A stretch of DNA of 64,000 bases from Asanoa hainanensis (GTDB taxonomy: Bacteria; Actinomycetota; Actinomycetes; Mycobacteriales; Micromonosporaceae): contig NZ_FZPH01000002.1 of assembly GCF_900188485.1 (NCBI RefSeq), positions 682,001-746,000 on the forward strand, given 5' to 3'. Shown piece by piece: positions 20,664 through 29,395 of this stretch. Each line of letters begins with the position of its first letter. Position 1 is the first letter of the stretch. Made by a program: the position numbers and the translations under genes. Below the pieces are notes generated by a model. It saw nothing but the letters and a program-made list of their open reading frames with translations. It was not told the DNA's origin and ran no database searches.

Positions 20664-21650
20664 GTGAAGAAGCTGATCAACGATCCAGAGGGCGTGCTCA
20701 ACGACGCGCTGGTGGGATTCGCGGCCGCGAACCCTGACCTGATCGTGAACCTGGAAGACCGGTACATCAGCCGAGGCCCGACGGCCGGCAAGGTGTCCCT
20801 GGTGTCCGGTGGCGGATCCGGCCACGAACCCCTGCACGGCGGGTTCGTCGGCTACGGGATGCTCGACGCCGCCTGTCCGGGTGAGGTGTTCACCTCGCCC
20901 GTGCCGGACCAGATGCTGGCCGCGACCAAGGCCGTCGACGGCGGCGCGGGCGTGCTGCACGTCGTGAAGAACTACACGGGTGACGTGCTGAACTTCCAGA
21001 TGGCGGCCGAGCTCGCCGGCGACGACGGTCTGCAGGTCGAGTCGGTGCTCGTCAACGACGACGTCGCGGTGGAGAACAGCACCTACACGGCGGGCCGGCG
21101 GGGCACCGGTGGCACGGTCTTCGTCGAGAAGATGGCCGGTGCGGCGGCCGAACGCGGCGCCGACCTGGCCGCGGTGGCGGCGGTGGGCCGCGAGGTCAAC
21201 GACCGCTCCCGCTCGTTCGGCGTGGCGCTGACCGCCAACGTCATCCCCGCCACGGGCAAGCCCGGCTTCGAGCTCGGCGACACCGAGATCGAGCTCGGCG
21301 TCGGCATCCACGGCGAGCCCGGCCGGACCCGCGGGCAGATGTCCACCGCCCGGGAGATCGCGGGCGTGGCGCTCGACGCCATCCACACCGACATGCCGCT
21401 CTCGGGCGACGTGCTGGTGATGGTCAACGGCCTGGGCGGCACACCGCTGATCGAGTTGTACGTGGTCTACGCGGCCGTCGCCGAATGGCTCGAGGGGCAC
21501 GGCGCCACAATCACCCGCAACCTGGTCGGCAACTACATCACCAGCCTGGAGATGGCCGGCTGCTCGATCACCGTGGCCCGGATGACGCCGGACCTCACCG
21601 AGCTGTGGGACGCACCGGTCCAGACGCCGGCGCTGCGCTGGGGTCGTTGA
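20664..21650 (+). CDS. dhaK: Dihydroxyacetone kinase subunit DhaK
   Basis: A 328-aa substrate-binding subunit. It contains VSGGGSGHEPLHGGFVG and the substrate-binding His216 in GVGIHGEPG, which forms a covalent hemiaminal with dihydroxyacetone in this family. Its length matches the PTS-dependent single-domain type, not the ATP-dependent fusion. GTG 20664 has AAGGAG upstream. Its TGA overlaps the ATG of dhaL. Together with DhaL and DhaM it transfers phosphate from a PTS phosphorelay to dihydroxyacetone; the substrate could also be another short ketose such as erythrulose. Confidence 0.96.
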   Translation: MKKLINDPEGVLNDALVGFAAANPDLIVNLEDRYISRGPTAGKVSLVSGGGSGHEPLHGGFVGYGMLDAACPGEVFTSPVPDQMLAATKAVDGGAGVLHVVKNYTGDVLNFQMAAELAGDDGLQVESVLVNDDVAVENSTYTAGRRGTGGTVFVEKMAGAAAERGADLAAVAAVGREVNDRSRSFGVALTANVIPATGKPGFELGDTEIELGVGIHGEPGRTRGQMSTAREIAGVALDAIHTDMPLSGDVLVMVNGLGGTPLIELYVVYAAVAEWLEGHGATITRNLVGNYITSLEMAGCSITVARMTPDLTELWDAPVQTPALRWGR

Positions 21651-22291
21651 TGGACACCAGCGCTTTCCAGGCGTGGGTGCACGAGGCGTCGTTGCTGATC
21701 ACCGAGCATGCCACTCGGCTGACCGAGCTCGACTCGGCGATCGGCGACGGCGACCACGGCATCAACCTGCGCCGTGGCTTCCAGGCGGCGGACGACATGA
21801 TCGAGAAGTCGGAGTCCGACACCGAGACGCCCGGTGCGGTGCTGCGGACGGTCGGCCGGGCGCTGATCAGCAAGACCGGTGGCGCCTCCGGCCCGATCTA
21901 CGGCACGGGGTTCCGCCAGGCCGGCAAGGCTCTGGGAGACGTGACCGAGGTCGACGCCGTGCTGCTCGGCAGCGCCTTGGAGGCCGCGTTCAACGGGATC
22001 CAGCAGCTCGGCGCCGCCCAACTGGGCGACAAGACACTGCTGGACGCGCTCGGCCCGGCGGTCGTGGCGTACCAGGCGGCGGTCGGCGAGGGTGGCGACC
22101 TCGCCGCGGCCACCCGGGCCGCAGCGGACGCGGCCGAGCGCGGGCTGGCGGAGACCATTCCGATGCTGGCCCGCAAGGGCCGCGCCAGCTACCTCGGCGA
22201 GCGCACCATCGGCCACGAGGATCCCGGAGCGGCGTCGACCGCGCTGATCATGCGTGCGCTGGCGATGGTCGCCGCCGGCGAGACATCGTGA
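21650..22291 (+). CDS. dhaL: Dihydroxyacetone kinase subunit DhaL
   Basis: A 213-aa nucleotide-binding subunit (Dak2 domain). The Mg-ADP ligand motif LDSAIGDGDHGINL is at about 28-40, GGASGPIYGTGF follows, and DPGAASTALIMRAL lies near the end. In PTS-type enzymes bound ADP is a permanent cofactor that is re-phosphorylated by DhaM. ATG 21650 overlaps the dhaK stop (TGATG) and the stop overlaps the start of the EI gene. Confidence 0.96.
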   Translation: MDTSAFQAWVHEASLLITEHATRLTELDSAIGDGDHGINLRRGFQAADDMIEKSESDTETPGAVLRTVGRALISKTGGASGPIYGTGFRQAGKALGDVTEVDAVLLGSALEAAFNGIQQLGAAQLGDKTLLDALGPAVVAYQAAVGEGGDLAAATRAAADAAERGLAETIPMLARKGRASYLGERTIGHEDPGAASTALIMRALAMVAAGETS

Positions 22292-23955
22292 CGGCGGTCG
22301 CGCACCGGTGGACCGGGGAAGGGGTCGCGCCGGGCGCCGCTGTCGCCGGCTCGTGGCGCGCTGACCGACCGGTCGCGGCCACCACCGTCCACATCGGTCC
22401 GGCCGAGGTGGAGGCGGCGTTCGCGGCCGTCGCGGCCGAGCTCGAACAGGCCGCCGAGCGCGTACGCCGGGAGGGCCGCACCGCCGCCGCCGACATCGTC
22501 GAGGTCGGTGCGCTGATCGCCGCCGACCCGGACCTCGTCGACTCGGCGAAGCAGGCGGCCGGTGCCGAGCAGCCGCTGCCGGCCGTACGCGACGCCGTGG
22601 AGAGCTACGCCACCGTCCTCGACTCGCTGCCCGACGACGCGCTCAGCCAGCGGGCCGCCGACGTACGCCAGGTCGGCCGGCGGGTGCTGGAGCGGCTGGC
22701 CTACCCGGACGGTGCCCGCGACGCACCGGCGGGGGACCGGTTCGTCCTGGTCGCCACCGACATCGGGCCCGCCGACCTGATCGACCACCTCGGTGAGGGC
22801 CTGGTCGGTGCGGTCGCGGTGCGCGGCGGGGCCAACTCGCACGCCGCGATCGTCGCCCGCTCGGTCGGGCTGCCGCTGGTGACGGGCGTCGACCCGGAGG
22901 TGCTCGACCTGCCCGACGCGACCGACCTGCTGGTCGACGCCGACGCCGGCACCGTCGTGGCCGAGCCGTCCGCGACCGAGGTGGAGCGCACCGAAGCAGC
23001 TTCGGCCCACGAGCGCGAACGCCGGGCCCAGCTCGCCGCCGAGCGCGGCCTGCCGCACGTCACCGCCGACGGTCAGCCGTTCGGCCTGTACGCCAACGTG
23101 GCCTCCGACGTCGAGGTCCGCCTGGCGCTGGAGAGCGGCGCCATCGGGAGCGGGCTGGTCCGCACCGAGCTCGAGTTCCTGGAGGCCGACCGGTGGCCCG
23201 GCGAGGCCGACCACCGGCGGACGCTGGCGCCGCTGCTCGCCGACGCACACGGGCGCCCGGTCACGGTGCGGTTGCTCGACTTCGCCAACGACAAGATCCC
23301 TCCGTTCCTCTCCCCGCCGGCCGGCCTGCCGTCGCTGCTCGCCAACCCGGCGGCGCTCACCGCCCAGATCCGCGCGATCGTCGACCTGGGCCGCGGCGTC
23401 GGGCTGCGGATCATGGTGCCGATGGTCACCAGCCCCGACCAGATCGCACCGGTGCGCACCATCGTCAACGCCGCCTCGGTCACCTTCGGCGTGCCGGCAC
23501 CGCCGGTCGGCGCGATGGTCGAGACCGTCGCCGCCGTGCGCGACATCGAGGCCCTCTGCCGGGTCGTCGACTTCGTCTCGATCGGCAGCAACGACCTGAC
23601 CTCCGAGGTGCTCGACCTCGACCGGGTCGACCCGCGGGCGCGCACCGAGCTCGCCGCACACCCGCGGGTGCTGTCCCTGATCGGCCGGGTGGTCGCCGCG
23701 TCCAACGCCGCCGGGCTGCCCCCGTTGACCGTCTGTGGCGACGCCGGATCCCACCCGACGACGCTGCCGTTGCTGCTCGGCGCCGGGGTGCGGTCGGTCA
23801 GCGTGGCCGTGGCCCGGATCGACGAGACGCGGTGGAGGCTGCGCAGGTTGGACGCCGCTGAGTGCCGCACACTGTTCACCGACGCGCTGCGGCTCGGCGG
23901 CGCAGGCGAGGTTGCCGAGTTGGTCGACGAACGGATCGAGGTGGCGATGCCATGA
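22288..23955 (+). CDS. ptsI: PTS enzyme I (PEP-protein phosphotransferase)
   Basis: A 555-aa enzyme I. The phosphorylated residue is His185 in RGGANSHAAIVAR; the PEP site includes GLVRTELEFLE and VRLLDFANDKIPPF; and the conserved catalytic region reads DFVSIGSNDLTSEVLDLDR and PLTVCGDAGSHP with the active Cys. The N-terminal HPr-binding helices are present. GTG 22288 overlaps the dhaL stop. Encoding EI inside a dha operon shows that this phosphorelay is dedicated to the Dha kinase. Confidence 0.95.
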   Translation: MTAVAHRWTGEGVAPGAAVAGSWRADRPVAATTVHIGPAEVEAAFAAVAAELEQAAERVRREGRTAAADIVEVGALIAADPDLVDSAKQAAGAEQPLPAVRDAVESYATVLDSLPDDALSQRAADVRQVGRRVLERLAYPDGARDAPAGDRFVLVATDIGPADLIDHLGEGLVGAVAVRGGANSHAAIVARSVGLPLVTGVDPEVLDLPDATDLLVDADAGTVVAEPSATEVERTEAASAHERERRAQLAAERGLPHVTADGQPFGLYANVASDVEVRLALESGAIGSGLVRTELEFLEADRWPGEADHRRTLAPLLADAHGRPVTVRLLDFANDKIPPFLSPPAGLPSLLANPAALTAQIRAIVDLGRGVGLRIMVPMVTSPDQIAPVRTIVNAASVTFGVPAPPVGAMVETVAAVRDIEALCRVVDFVSIGSNDLTSEVLDLDRVDPRARTELAAHPRVLSLIGRVVAASNAAGLPPLTVCGDAGSHPTTLPLLLGAGVRSVSVAVARIDETRWRLRRLDAAECRTLFTDALRLGGAGEVAELVDERIEVAMP

Positions 23956-24353
23956 CCGAAGGCCTGGGGCTCGTGGGGATCGTGCTGGTCTCCCACAGCG
24001 CCGCCCTCGCCGAAGGCGCGGCGGAGCTGGTCCAACAGATCTCCGGTGGGGCGACGGTGGTGCCGGCCGGCGGCACCGACGACGGCGGGCTGGGCACCAG
24101 CACCGCCCGGATCGAGGCCGCGATCGACGACGCCGAGGCCGGTTCGGGCGTGCTGATCATCCCCGACCTCGGCAGCGCGGTGCTGAGCACGCGCGCGGTG
24201 CTGGCCGACCTGGCCGGCGAGACCACGGCGCGGCTCGTGGACGCACCGTTCGTCGAGGGCGCGGTCGCCGCGGCGGTGGCCGCCGGTGGCGGCGCCGACC
24301 TGGACGCGGTCGCCGCGGCCGCCGAGGAGGCCCGCGATGCCGCCAAGTTCTGA
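23952..24353 (+). CDS. dhaM: PTS-dependent dihydroxyacetone kinase phosphotransferase subunit DhaM (EIIA-Man type)
   Basis: A 133-aa single-domain EIIA of the mannose class. The phosphorylated His15 lies in LVGIVLVSHSAALAEGAAEL, and GVLIIPDLGSAVLST matches the family's second conserved block. Unlike E. coli DhaM it is not fused to HPr or EI pieces; these are separate genes here. ATG 23952 overlaps the EI stop (ATGA), and HPr starts 17 bp before the dhaM stop. Confidence 0.93.
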   Translation: MTEGLGLVGIVLVSHSAALAEGAAELVQQISGGATVVPAGGTDDGGLGTSTARIEAAIDDAEAGSGVLIIPDLGSAVLSTRAVLADLAGETTARLVDAPFVEGAVAAAVAAGGGADLDAVAAAAEEARDAAKF

Positions 24354-24627
24354 CGACGGCGCCGCGGAGCGGGTGGTGGTGCTGCCGAAACCGCTGCACG
24401 CGCGCCCGGCCGGGCAGCTCGCCCGGCTCGCCGGCCGGCACAAGGAGACCACGATCCAGCTCGTCGCGGGCGCGAAGAAGGCCAACGCCCGCGGCGTGCT
24501 CGCGGTGATGGCCATGGGCGCGGTGACCGGCACCGAGGTGACGCTGACCGTCACCGGCCCCGATGCGGAGGCAGTGGCGGACGAAGCCGCCGGCATTCTC
24601 ACCGCGGCTGAAGCCGTCGACGGTTAG
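24337..24627 (+). CDS. ptsH: HPr phosphocarrier protein
   Basis: A 96-aa HPr with active His21 in LPKPLHARPAGQLARLA. The segment that carries regulatory Ser46 in Firmicutes reads KKANARGVLAVMAMGA, with no Ser at that place, so HPr-kinase control is unlikely. ATG 24337 overlaps the dhaM end. It completes a five-gene set (DhaK, DhaL, EI, DhaM, HPr) sufficient for PEP to ketose phosphate transfer. Confidence 0.94.
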   Translation: MPPSSDDGAAERVVVLPKPLHARPAGQLARLAGRHKETTIQLVAGAKKANARGVLAVMAMGAVTGTEVTLTVTGPDAEAVADEAAGILTAAEAVDG

Positions 24628-24694
24628 GGTCGCTTCCGCCCGTACCCCGGGACGCCGGCACCTGGGGTGAAGTCCGTTCGCGTGTGTCCTAGTA

Positions 24695-24709
24695 CCGTCG
24701 ACTCGACGG
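24695..24709. promoter_or_regulatory. Palindrome upstream of the FAH-family gene
   Basis: CCGTCGA-C-TCGACGG is a perfect 7-bp palindrome around one base, 36 bp before the ATG at 24746. It overlaps a TAGTACCGT stretch that could be a -10 region, so it is a candidate operator. Confidence 0.5.
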
Positions 24710-24745
24710 CGGCCTGGTCGGCCGTCTGAGCGAAGGAGAAGCGGC

Positions 24746-25597
24746 ATGCGACTGATGCGGATCGGGCCGGCCGGCGCCGAGCGTCCCGTCCTGCTCGACG
24801 GGTCTGGTCAGTATTTCGACCTCGGGGGCCTCACCGCCGACATCGACCCGGCGTTCTTCGCCGGCGACGGCATCGAGCGGGTCCGCGCGGCGCACGCCGC
24901 CGGTTCCCTGCCGGTGTTCGACGCGACCGGCCAGCGGATCGGCGCACCGATCGCCCGGCCCAGCGTGGTGCTCTGCATCGGGATGAACTACGCCGCGCAC
25001 GCCGCCGAGTCCGGCGCGCAGCCGCCGGAGCAGCCGGTGATGTTCTACAAGGCCCCGAACACGGTCGTCGGCCCGAACGACGACGTGCTGATCCCGCGCG
25101 GCTCGAAGGAGACCGACTGGGAGGTCGAGCTCGCGGTCGTGGTCGGCCGGCGCGCCCGCTATCTCGCGTCGCCCGACGAGGCGCTCTCCTACGTGGCGGG
25201 CTACGCGATCGCCAACGACGTGTCGGAGCGCGAGTTCCAGATCCGGCAGAGCGGCGGCCAGTGGTCCAAGGGCAAGAGCAGCGAGACCTTCAACCCGCTC
25301 GGCCCGTGGCTGGTCACCGCCGACGAGGTGGCCGACCCGCAGGCATTGCGACTGCGCTCCTGGGTCAACGGCGAGCCGCGCCAGGACTCGTCGACCGCCG
25401 ACATGATCTTCAACGTGGCCACGCTGATCTACCAGCTGAGCCAGGTGACGGTCCTGGAGCCGGGTGACCTGATCAACACCGGCACCCCCGAGGGTGTCGC
25501 CCTCTCGGGCCGCTTCCCCTACCTGACCGCGGGGGACGTGGTCGAGCTGGAGATCGACGGTCTCGGCCGGCAGCGCCAGCTCCTCCAGCAGGCCTGA
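24746..25597 (+). CDS. Fumarylacetoacetate hydrolase family protein
   Basis: A 283-aa FAH-fold enzyme. The core begins VVLCIGMNYAAHAAE, includes FYKAPNTVVGPND, the metal-binding acidic set around TDWEVELAVVVG and GYAIANDVSERE, and ends with TVLEPGDLINTGTPEGVAL. Family members act as ureidoglycolate lyase, 2,4-diketo-3-deoxy-sugar-acid hydrolase or oxaloacetate decarboxylase; no unique marker tells which. A GAAGGAG site precedes ATG 24746. It lies just after the Dha-PTS operon and may join sugar-acid breakdown, by position only. Confidence 0.9.
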   Translation: MRLMRIGPAGAERPVLLDGSGQYFDLGGLTADIDPAFFAGDGIERVRAAHAAGSLPVFDATGQRIGAPIARPSVVLCIGMNYAAHAAESGAQPPEQPVMFYKAPNTVVGPNDDVLIPRGSKETDWEVELAVVVGRRARYLASPDEALSYVAGYAIANDVSEREFQIRQSGGQWSKGKSSETFNPLGPWLVTADEVADPQALRLRSWVNGEPRQDSSTADMIFNVATLIYQLSQVTVLEPGDLINTGTPEGVALSGRFPYLTAGDVVELEIDGLGRQRQLLQQA

Positions 25598-25604
25598 CCT
25601 GTTC

Positions 25605-25635
25605 GCGCGGGCACGCCCTGGCGGCGTGCCCGCGC
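25605..25635. terminator. Bidirectional hairpin between convergent genes
   Basis: A perfect 13-bp inverted repeat (arm GCGCGGGCACGCC, 25605-25617 with 25623-25635) with a 5-nt loop fills the gap between the FAH and pentapeptide genes. It lacks a T-run, as is common in actinomycetes. Confidence 0.75.
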
Positions 25636-26550
25636 TCACGGGATGACGCCCTCGGCCCGTAGCTGCTGTTGCGCCTCGTGCAGGGTGCTGGCGGCGAGCT
25701 CGGCCACGTCCGGCGCCAGGTCGCGTCGGCTCACGGCCCAGCCCGCCGTGGCGCTCAGACCGGGCCGCAGGGAATGCTCGGACAGGAACCTGCGGAGCTG
25801 CTTGCCGACGTCGTCGCGGCGGCGCAGGGAGATCATCCCCGCGCGCTCGGCCACGGCTTTGAAGCTCCGGGGTACGACGATCAGGGCGCCGTCGTCCGGA
25901 AACTCGACGTTGTCGAAGTCCATGCCGTCAAACTCGGCGTAGCGGAAGTCGCTGGACGCGAAGGTCACGTCGCGCAGGAGCATCGGCGCGGGCTGGCCGC
26001 GTCCCAGGAACCGCACCTCGGCCAGCCGGCCGGTGAACCGGCAGTCGACGAAGGCACACGCGGTGAACTCGACGTGCCGCAGCGCCGGGAACGTCGTACC
26101 CGTGAAGGTCGTGTGGTCGGCGCTGAGGTGGTTCGACGTGATTCCGGCCAGGTGCACCGACGACCAGATGCCCCCGGCGACGACCGCCTCCCGGAGGTCG
26201 GCCCGCCGCATCGTGCACTCCGTCAGCCCGCCGCCGACGAGCACCGCGGCCGACAGGTTGGCCCGGTCGAATCGGCACCGCCGCCACCGGACACCGGTGA
26301 GGTGTGCGTGGGCGAACCAGGCGTGGCTGAGGTCCGCGCCGACGACCTCGCCACCGTGCGCGTCCAGGCCGCCCGCCGGCAGCCCACGCAGGTCGACCAG
26401 GCCGTCCACGGTGGCCAGTCCGAGCCCGTCCAGCGCCGTGCCCTTGGCCAACCGCTCCAGGACGTCGCGCGCGCGGGCGACCCCGTCGCCGGTGCTCCAG
26501 CGCCGGACCAGCTCGTCAGGCGGCACGTCGACCCCCTCCTCGGGCGTCAA
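25636..26550 (-). CDS. Pentapeptide-repeat protein
   Basis: A 304-aa protein with a right-handed beta-helix made of repeats of the A(D/N)LxX type between about residues 75 and 225, for example VGADLSHAWF, DRANLSAAVL, RRADLREAVV and SSDFRYAEFDGMDFDNVEF. A helical C-terminus follows (KAVAERAGMISLRRRDDVGKQLRRFL). Some such proteins mimic DNA and protect gyrase, but nothing here links it to that role. Its start may be ATG 26550. It is convergent to the FAH gene. Confidence 0.88.
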   Translation of the reverse strand: MTPEEGVDVPPDELVRRWSTGDGVARARDVLERLAKGTALDGLGLATVDGLVDLRGLPAGGLDAHGGEVVGADLSHAWFAHAHLTGVRWRRCRFDRANLSAAVLVGGGLTECTMRRADLREAVVAGGIWSSVHLAGITSNHLSADHTTFTGTTFPALRHVEFTACAFVDCRFTGRLAEVRFLGRGQPAPMLLRDVTFASSDFRYAEFDGMDFDNVEFPDDGALIVVPRSFKAVAERAGMISLRRRDDVGKQLRRFLSEHSLRPGLSATAGWAVSRRDLAPDVAELAASTLHEAQQQLRAEGVIP

Positions 26551-26618
26551 TGTACCGGGATTCCGCTTGGCATTTCGTCCCCGAAAAGGGCTGATGGCCG
26601 GATTACCATGTGTCCACT

Positions 26619-27848
26619 ATGCGCAGAATATTCAGCACGTTCGCGGTCCTGCTGACCGTGCTCGCCGCTCCGGGCGCCGCCGTCGCAGCTGTCGCGGGGG
26701 AGCCGGCTTACGACGGCTCGGTCGTCACCATCACGACCGCGGCCGTCGGGGCGCCGGACAACCCGGCCGTCGCCGTGGTGCCGTTCACCGACGCCGTCTA
26801 CCGGACGTGTGCCGACGCGCCGGTGTCCTCGCGCGGCTGTCTGATGGTCGGGCGCGTGGGATATCCGTACCAGATCGGTCGGCTCGAGATCACCGTCAAG
26901 CAGTGGGTGGCGTTCCTCAACACCGCCGACGCGGACGGGCGCGACCCGCACAACCTCTACGACGTCACCGAGAGCTCGACGGCCTGGCCGCGGTACGGGC
27001 AGGTCGACTTCGCGCCGCGCGCCGGGCGGGGGCAGCACTACTCGGTGGCCTATCCACAGTGGGCGGACAAGCCGTACGGCTTCGCGACGTTCCTGCGGGC
27101 GGCCCGCTTCGTCAACTCGCTGCAGAACGGCCGGGTGATCGCTTCGCAGACCCGTCGCGCCGGTAACTTCCGCTACACCAGCTACCAGGTCCGGTTGTCG
27201 CCACGCACCGAGACCGGCATGTACGACATGGCGCGGCGCGCGCCGACACGTACCAGTGCCGCTGGCTTCGTGGTCCCGAGCCAGAACGAATGGATCAAGG
27301 CGGCGTACTACGACCCGGGTCGACGCTCGTACTGGAAGTACCCGACCAACCCGGGTGTCTACGGCGACGGCGACGACACCGCGCCCAACCAGACCGTGCT
27401 CAACCCGGCGACCGGCGACGTCACCAACGGGTCGGTCCAGCCGCTGGCGTCCTTCCACGCCAGTGGGACGAGCGCGCCGGCCTGGTGCCCGGGACAGGTG
27501 CCGGACGAGCTCTGCACCACCGTCAACCCGATGGGGCTCGACCCGCAGACGTACGCGTCGGTTTACCAGGGCAGTCTCGCGACGGTCGGGCAGGCCCGCA
27601 CGCTCTCTCCGTGGGGCACCCTCGACCAGGGCGGCAACGCGGTCGAGTGGACCGACACCGTCACTCCGCCGCCGGCCGGGCAGGACGGAGCGCGGGTCTG
27701 GCGACGGCTGCACGGCGGCATCTCCAACGCGCCGGCCTTCCAGATGTGGCCGTCCGCGGTCGGGCTCAACCCTCAGGACAACTCGTTCTTCGAGCACACG
27801 TACCCGTGGCTCGGCATCCGGATCGGAATTGTCGGAGGGCTCCGCTAG
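26619..27848 (+). CDS. Secreted SUMF1/formylglycine-generating-enzyme-like protein
   Basis: A 409-aa protein with a signal peptide (about 1-27, ending AVAAVAG). The fold markers of the FGE/SUMF1 superfamily are visible: YQIGRLEITVKQWVAFLNTAD near the start of the domain, FVVPSQNEWIKAAYYDP, LDQGGNAVEWTD and a final YPWLGIRIGIVGG. The copper-binding Cys pair of true FGE is not evident, so it may be a catalytically different member. ATG 26619 is chosen over GTG 26610. No sulfatase gene is near. Confidence 0.85.
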   Translation: MRRIFSTFAVLLTVLAAPGAAVAAVAGEPAYDGSVVTITTAAVGAPDNPAVAVVPFTDAVYRTCADAPVSSRGCLMVGRVGYPYQIGRLEITVKQWVAFLNTADADGRDPHNLYDVTESSTAWPRYGQVDFAPRAGRGQHYSVAYPQWADKPYGFATFLRAARFVNSLQNGRVIASQTRRAGNFRYTSYQVRLSPRTETGMYDMARRAPTRTSAAGFVVPSQNEWIKAAYYDPGRRSYWKYPTNPGVYGDGDDTAPNQTVLNPATGDVTNGSVQPLASFHASGTSAPAWCPGQVPDELCTTVNPMGLDPQTYASVYQGSLATVGQARTLSPWGTLDQGGNAVEWTDTVTPPPAGQDGARVWRRLHGGISNAPAFQMWPSAVGLNPQDNSFFEHTYPWLGIRIGIVGGLR

Positions 27849-27858
27849 CGTCCGGCGC

Positions 27859-28524
27859 ATGGGTGAATTCGTTGCGACGTCGGCGTTCCGCACTGACAAT
27901 GCCGACCAGGTGCTCGCGAGCGTCGAGCGCTATGTGCGGGCGCACGGCTGGAGCACGACGTCGGTCGGTGAGTCCTACGACTACGAGAACGACGTGCTCC
28001 AGTTCGCGCCGGCCGGTGGTTGGTCGGTGGTGCTGTGGCCGACCTACTTCTCCGACGTGCCGGCGGCGCGGTTCGTGTCCGACGAGCTGGGCGTGGTGGC
28101 CAGCACCGTGCACATCCACGACGGCGACTACTGGGCGCACACGCTGGTGCGCGACGGCGCGGTGCTCGACCGGTTCGCGTCCATGGTGGACTACTTCACC
28201 GACGATCTCGCTGTGGTCGCCCACCTACGGCGAGGGTGGTCGGGTGATCCGGCCGTGGTCGCCTCGGCTTTTGGGCGGTCGGTCGAGGAGCTACGGCCTT
28301 ACCTGGTGCACATCGACCTGGGCGACGACGACGAAGAAGAACCGCCTTCGGTGAAGGCGTTTCCCGACGACGAGTTCACCCTCGACAACGCGTGGGTCTT
28401 CGTCGACTTCTGGCGGCGGCTGGGCATCACCTATCCGGCCGACGTCGGTGGTTTCGCCGGTCGGCTGGCCCTGACCAAAGACTGGTTCGGCAAGCTTCCG
28501 GAGGGCGAGGAGGGGGACCTGTAG
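27859..28524 (+). CDS. Conserved hypothetical protein, acidic
   Basis: A 221-aa cytoplasmic protein without signal or membrane segments. It begins MGEFVATSAFRTDNADQVLASVERYVRAHGW and has a central acidic patch DLGDDDEEEPPSV and an aromatic-rich C-terminus (WVFVDFWRRLGI). The first 130 residues look like the YcgG/TY-chap-type domain seen in actinobacterial immunity-like proteins, but I cannot confirm that. TAGCGT at 27846-27851, which includes the upstream stop codon, lies 7 nt before ATG and suggests its own leaderless transcript. Confidence 0.75.
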   Translation: MGEFVATSAFRTDNADQVLASVERYVRAHGWSTTSVGESYDYENDVLQFAPAGGWSVVLWPTYFSDVPAARFVSDELGVVASTVHIHDGDYWAHTLVRDGAVLDRFASMVDYFTDDLAVVAHLRRGWSGDPAVVASAFGRSVEELRPYLVHIDLGDDDEEEPPSVKAFPDDEFTLDNAWVFVDFWRRLGITYPADVGGFAGRLALTKDWFGKLPEGEEGDL

Positions 28525-28528
28525 ACCG

Positions 28529-29380
28529 CTAGAAGAGCGTCAGGGGCTCTTCCGGCGCGGGTACGGATGCCGGCTCGGGGAGCGGTCGCAGGCCGGGCAC
28601 CTTGGCGCGCACCTCGTCGTGGAACCGGCGGGCCAGCGCGGGCGCGTCAGCGTTGTCCGGCGTGTGCACGAAGACGGTGGGGGACCGGCCCTCGCGCAGC
28701 CAGCCGGCGGTGATCTCGACCCACCGCTGCCAGCCTTCGACCGTCGTGTCGGTGGCGTCCCGGCCGAGATAGCGGACGATCGGGAACTCGGTCAACGCCC
28801 GCGTGCGCAGGGGCATGCGCGGCTTCTTCGTCCAGGCCTCGCGCTCGGCGGCACTGGTCGGCGGGCTTCTGAAGAAGGAGGTGGTGTCGAACGGCACCCA
28901 TTCCGCGCCGTCCAGCGCCCGCTCCAGGGCCTCGGCCGCCCTCGGTTCGGTGAAGAAGGCCGGGTCGCGAACCTCGACGGCACACCGGTAGGCGGCCGGC
29001 AGGCGGCGCAGGAAGAGCCGCAGCGCGCCCAGGTCGGCGGGCGTGAACGAACCCGGCAGTTGGATCCACAGCGCGTGCGTGCGGGGGCCGAGCGGCTCGA
29101 TCGCGTGCAGGAAGGCGCGCAGCGGCTCGTCGGTGTCGACGAGCCGCCGCTCGTGCGTGATCTCTTTCGGCAGCTTGACCACGAGCCGGAAGTCCGGATC
29201 CGTCTGCGCGGCCCACGACTCGACGGTCGCCCGGCTGGGCGTCGCGTAGAAGGTGGTGTTGCCCTCGACCGCGTCGCACCAGCCGGAGTAGTGGCGCAGG
29301 CGCTGTGCCGACTGCGGCCGCAGGAAGCGCCCGTGCCACGACTTGAGCGACCACATCGCGCAACCCACCGCCAGACGCAT
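28529..29380 (-). CDS. DUF72 family protein
   Basis: A 283-aa TIM-barrel-like DUF72 protein. Family hallmarks are the start RLAVGCAMWSLKSWHG, YSGWCDAVEGNTTFYATPS, FRLVVKLPKEITHERRL, and the later AVEVRDPAFF and a C-terminal TVFVHTPDNADAPALARRF. The biochemical role of the family is unknown. ATG 29380 has TACCGT 7 nt upstream on its strand, indicating a leaderless transcript. It converges with the previous gene, with only 4 bp between. Confidence 0.92.
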   Translation of the reverse strand: MRLAVGCAMWSLKSWHGRFLRPQSAQRLRHYSGWCDAVEGNTTFYATPSRATVESWAAQTDPDFRLVVKLPKEITHERRLVDTDEPLRAFLHAIEPLGPRTHALWIQLPGSFTPADLGALRLFLRRLPAAYRCAVEVRDPAFFTEPRAAEALERALDGAEWVPFDTTSFFRSPPTSAAEREAWTKKPRMPLRTRALTEFPIVRYLGRDATDTTVEGWQRWVEITAGWLREGRSPTVFVHTPDNADAPALARRFHDEVRAKVPGLRPLPEPASVPAPEEPLTLF

Positions 29381-29395
29381 GGGCTCTACGGTAGG

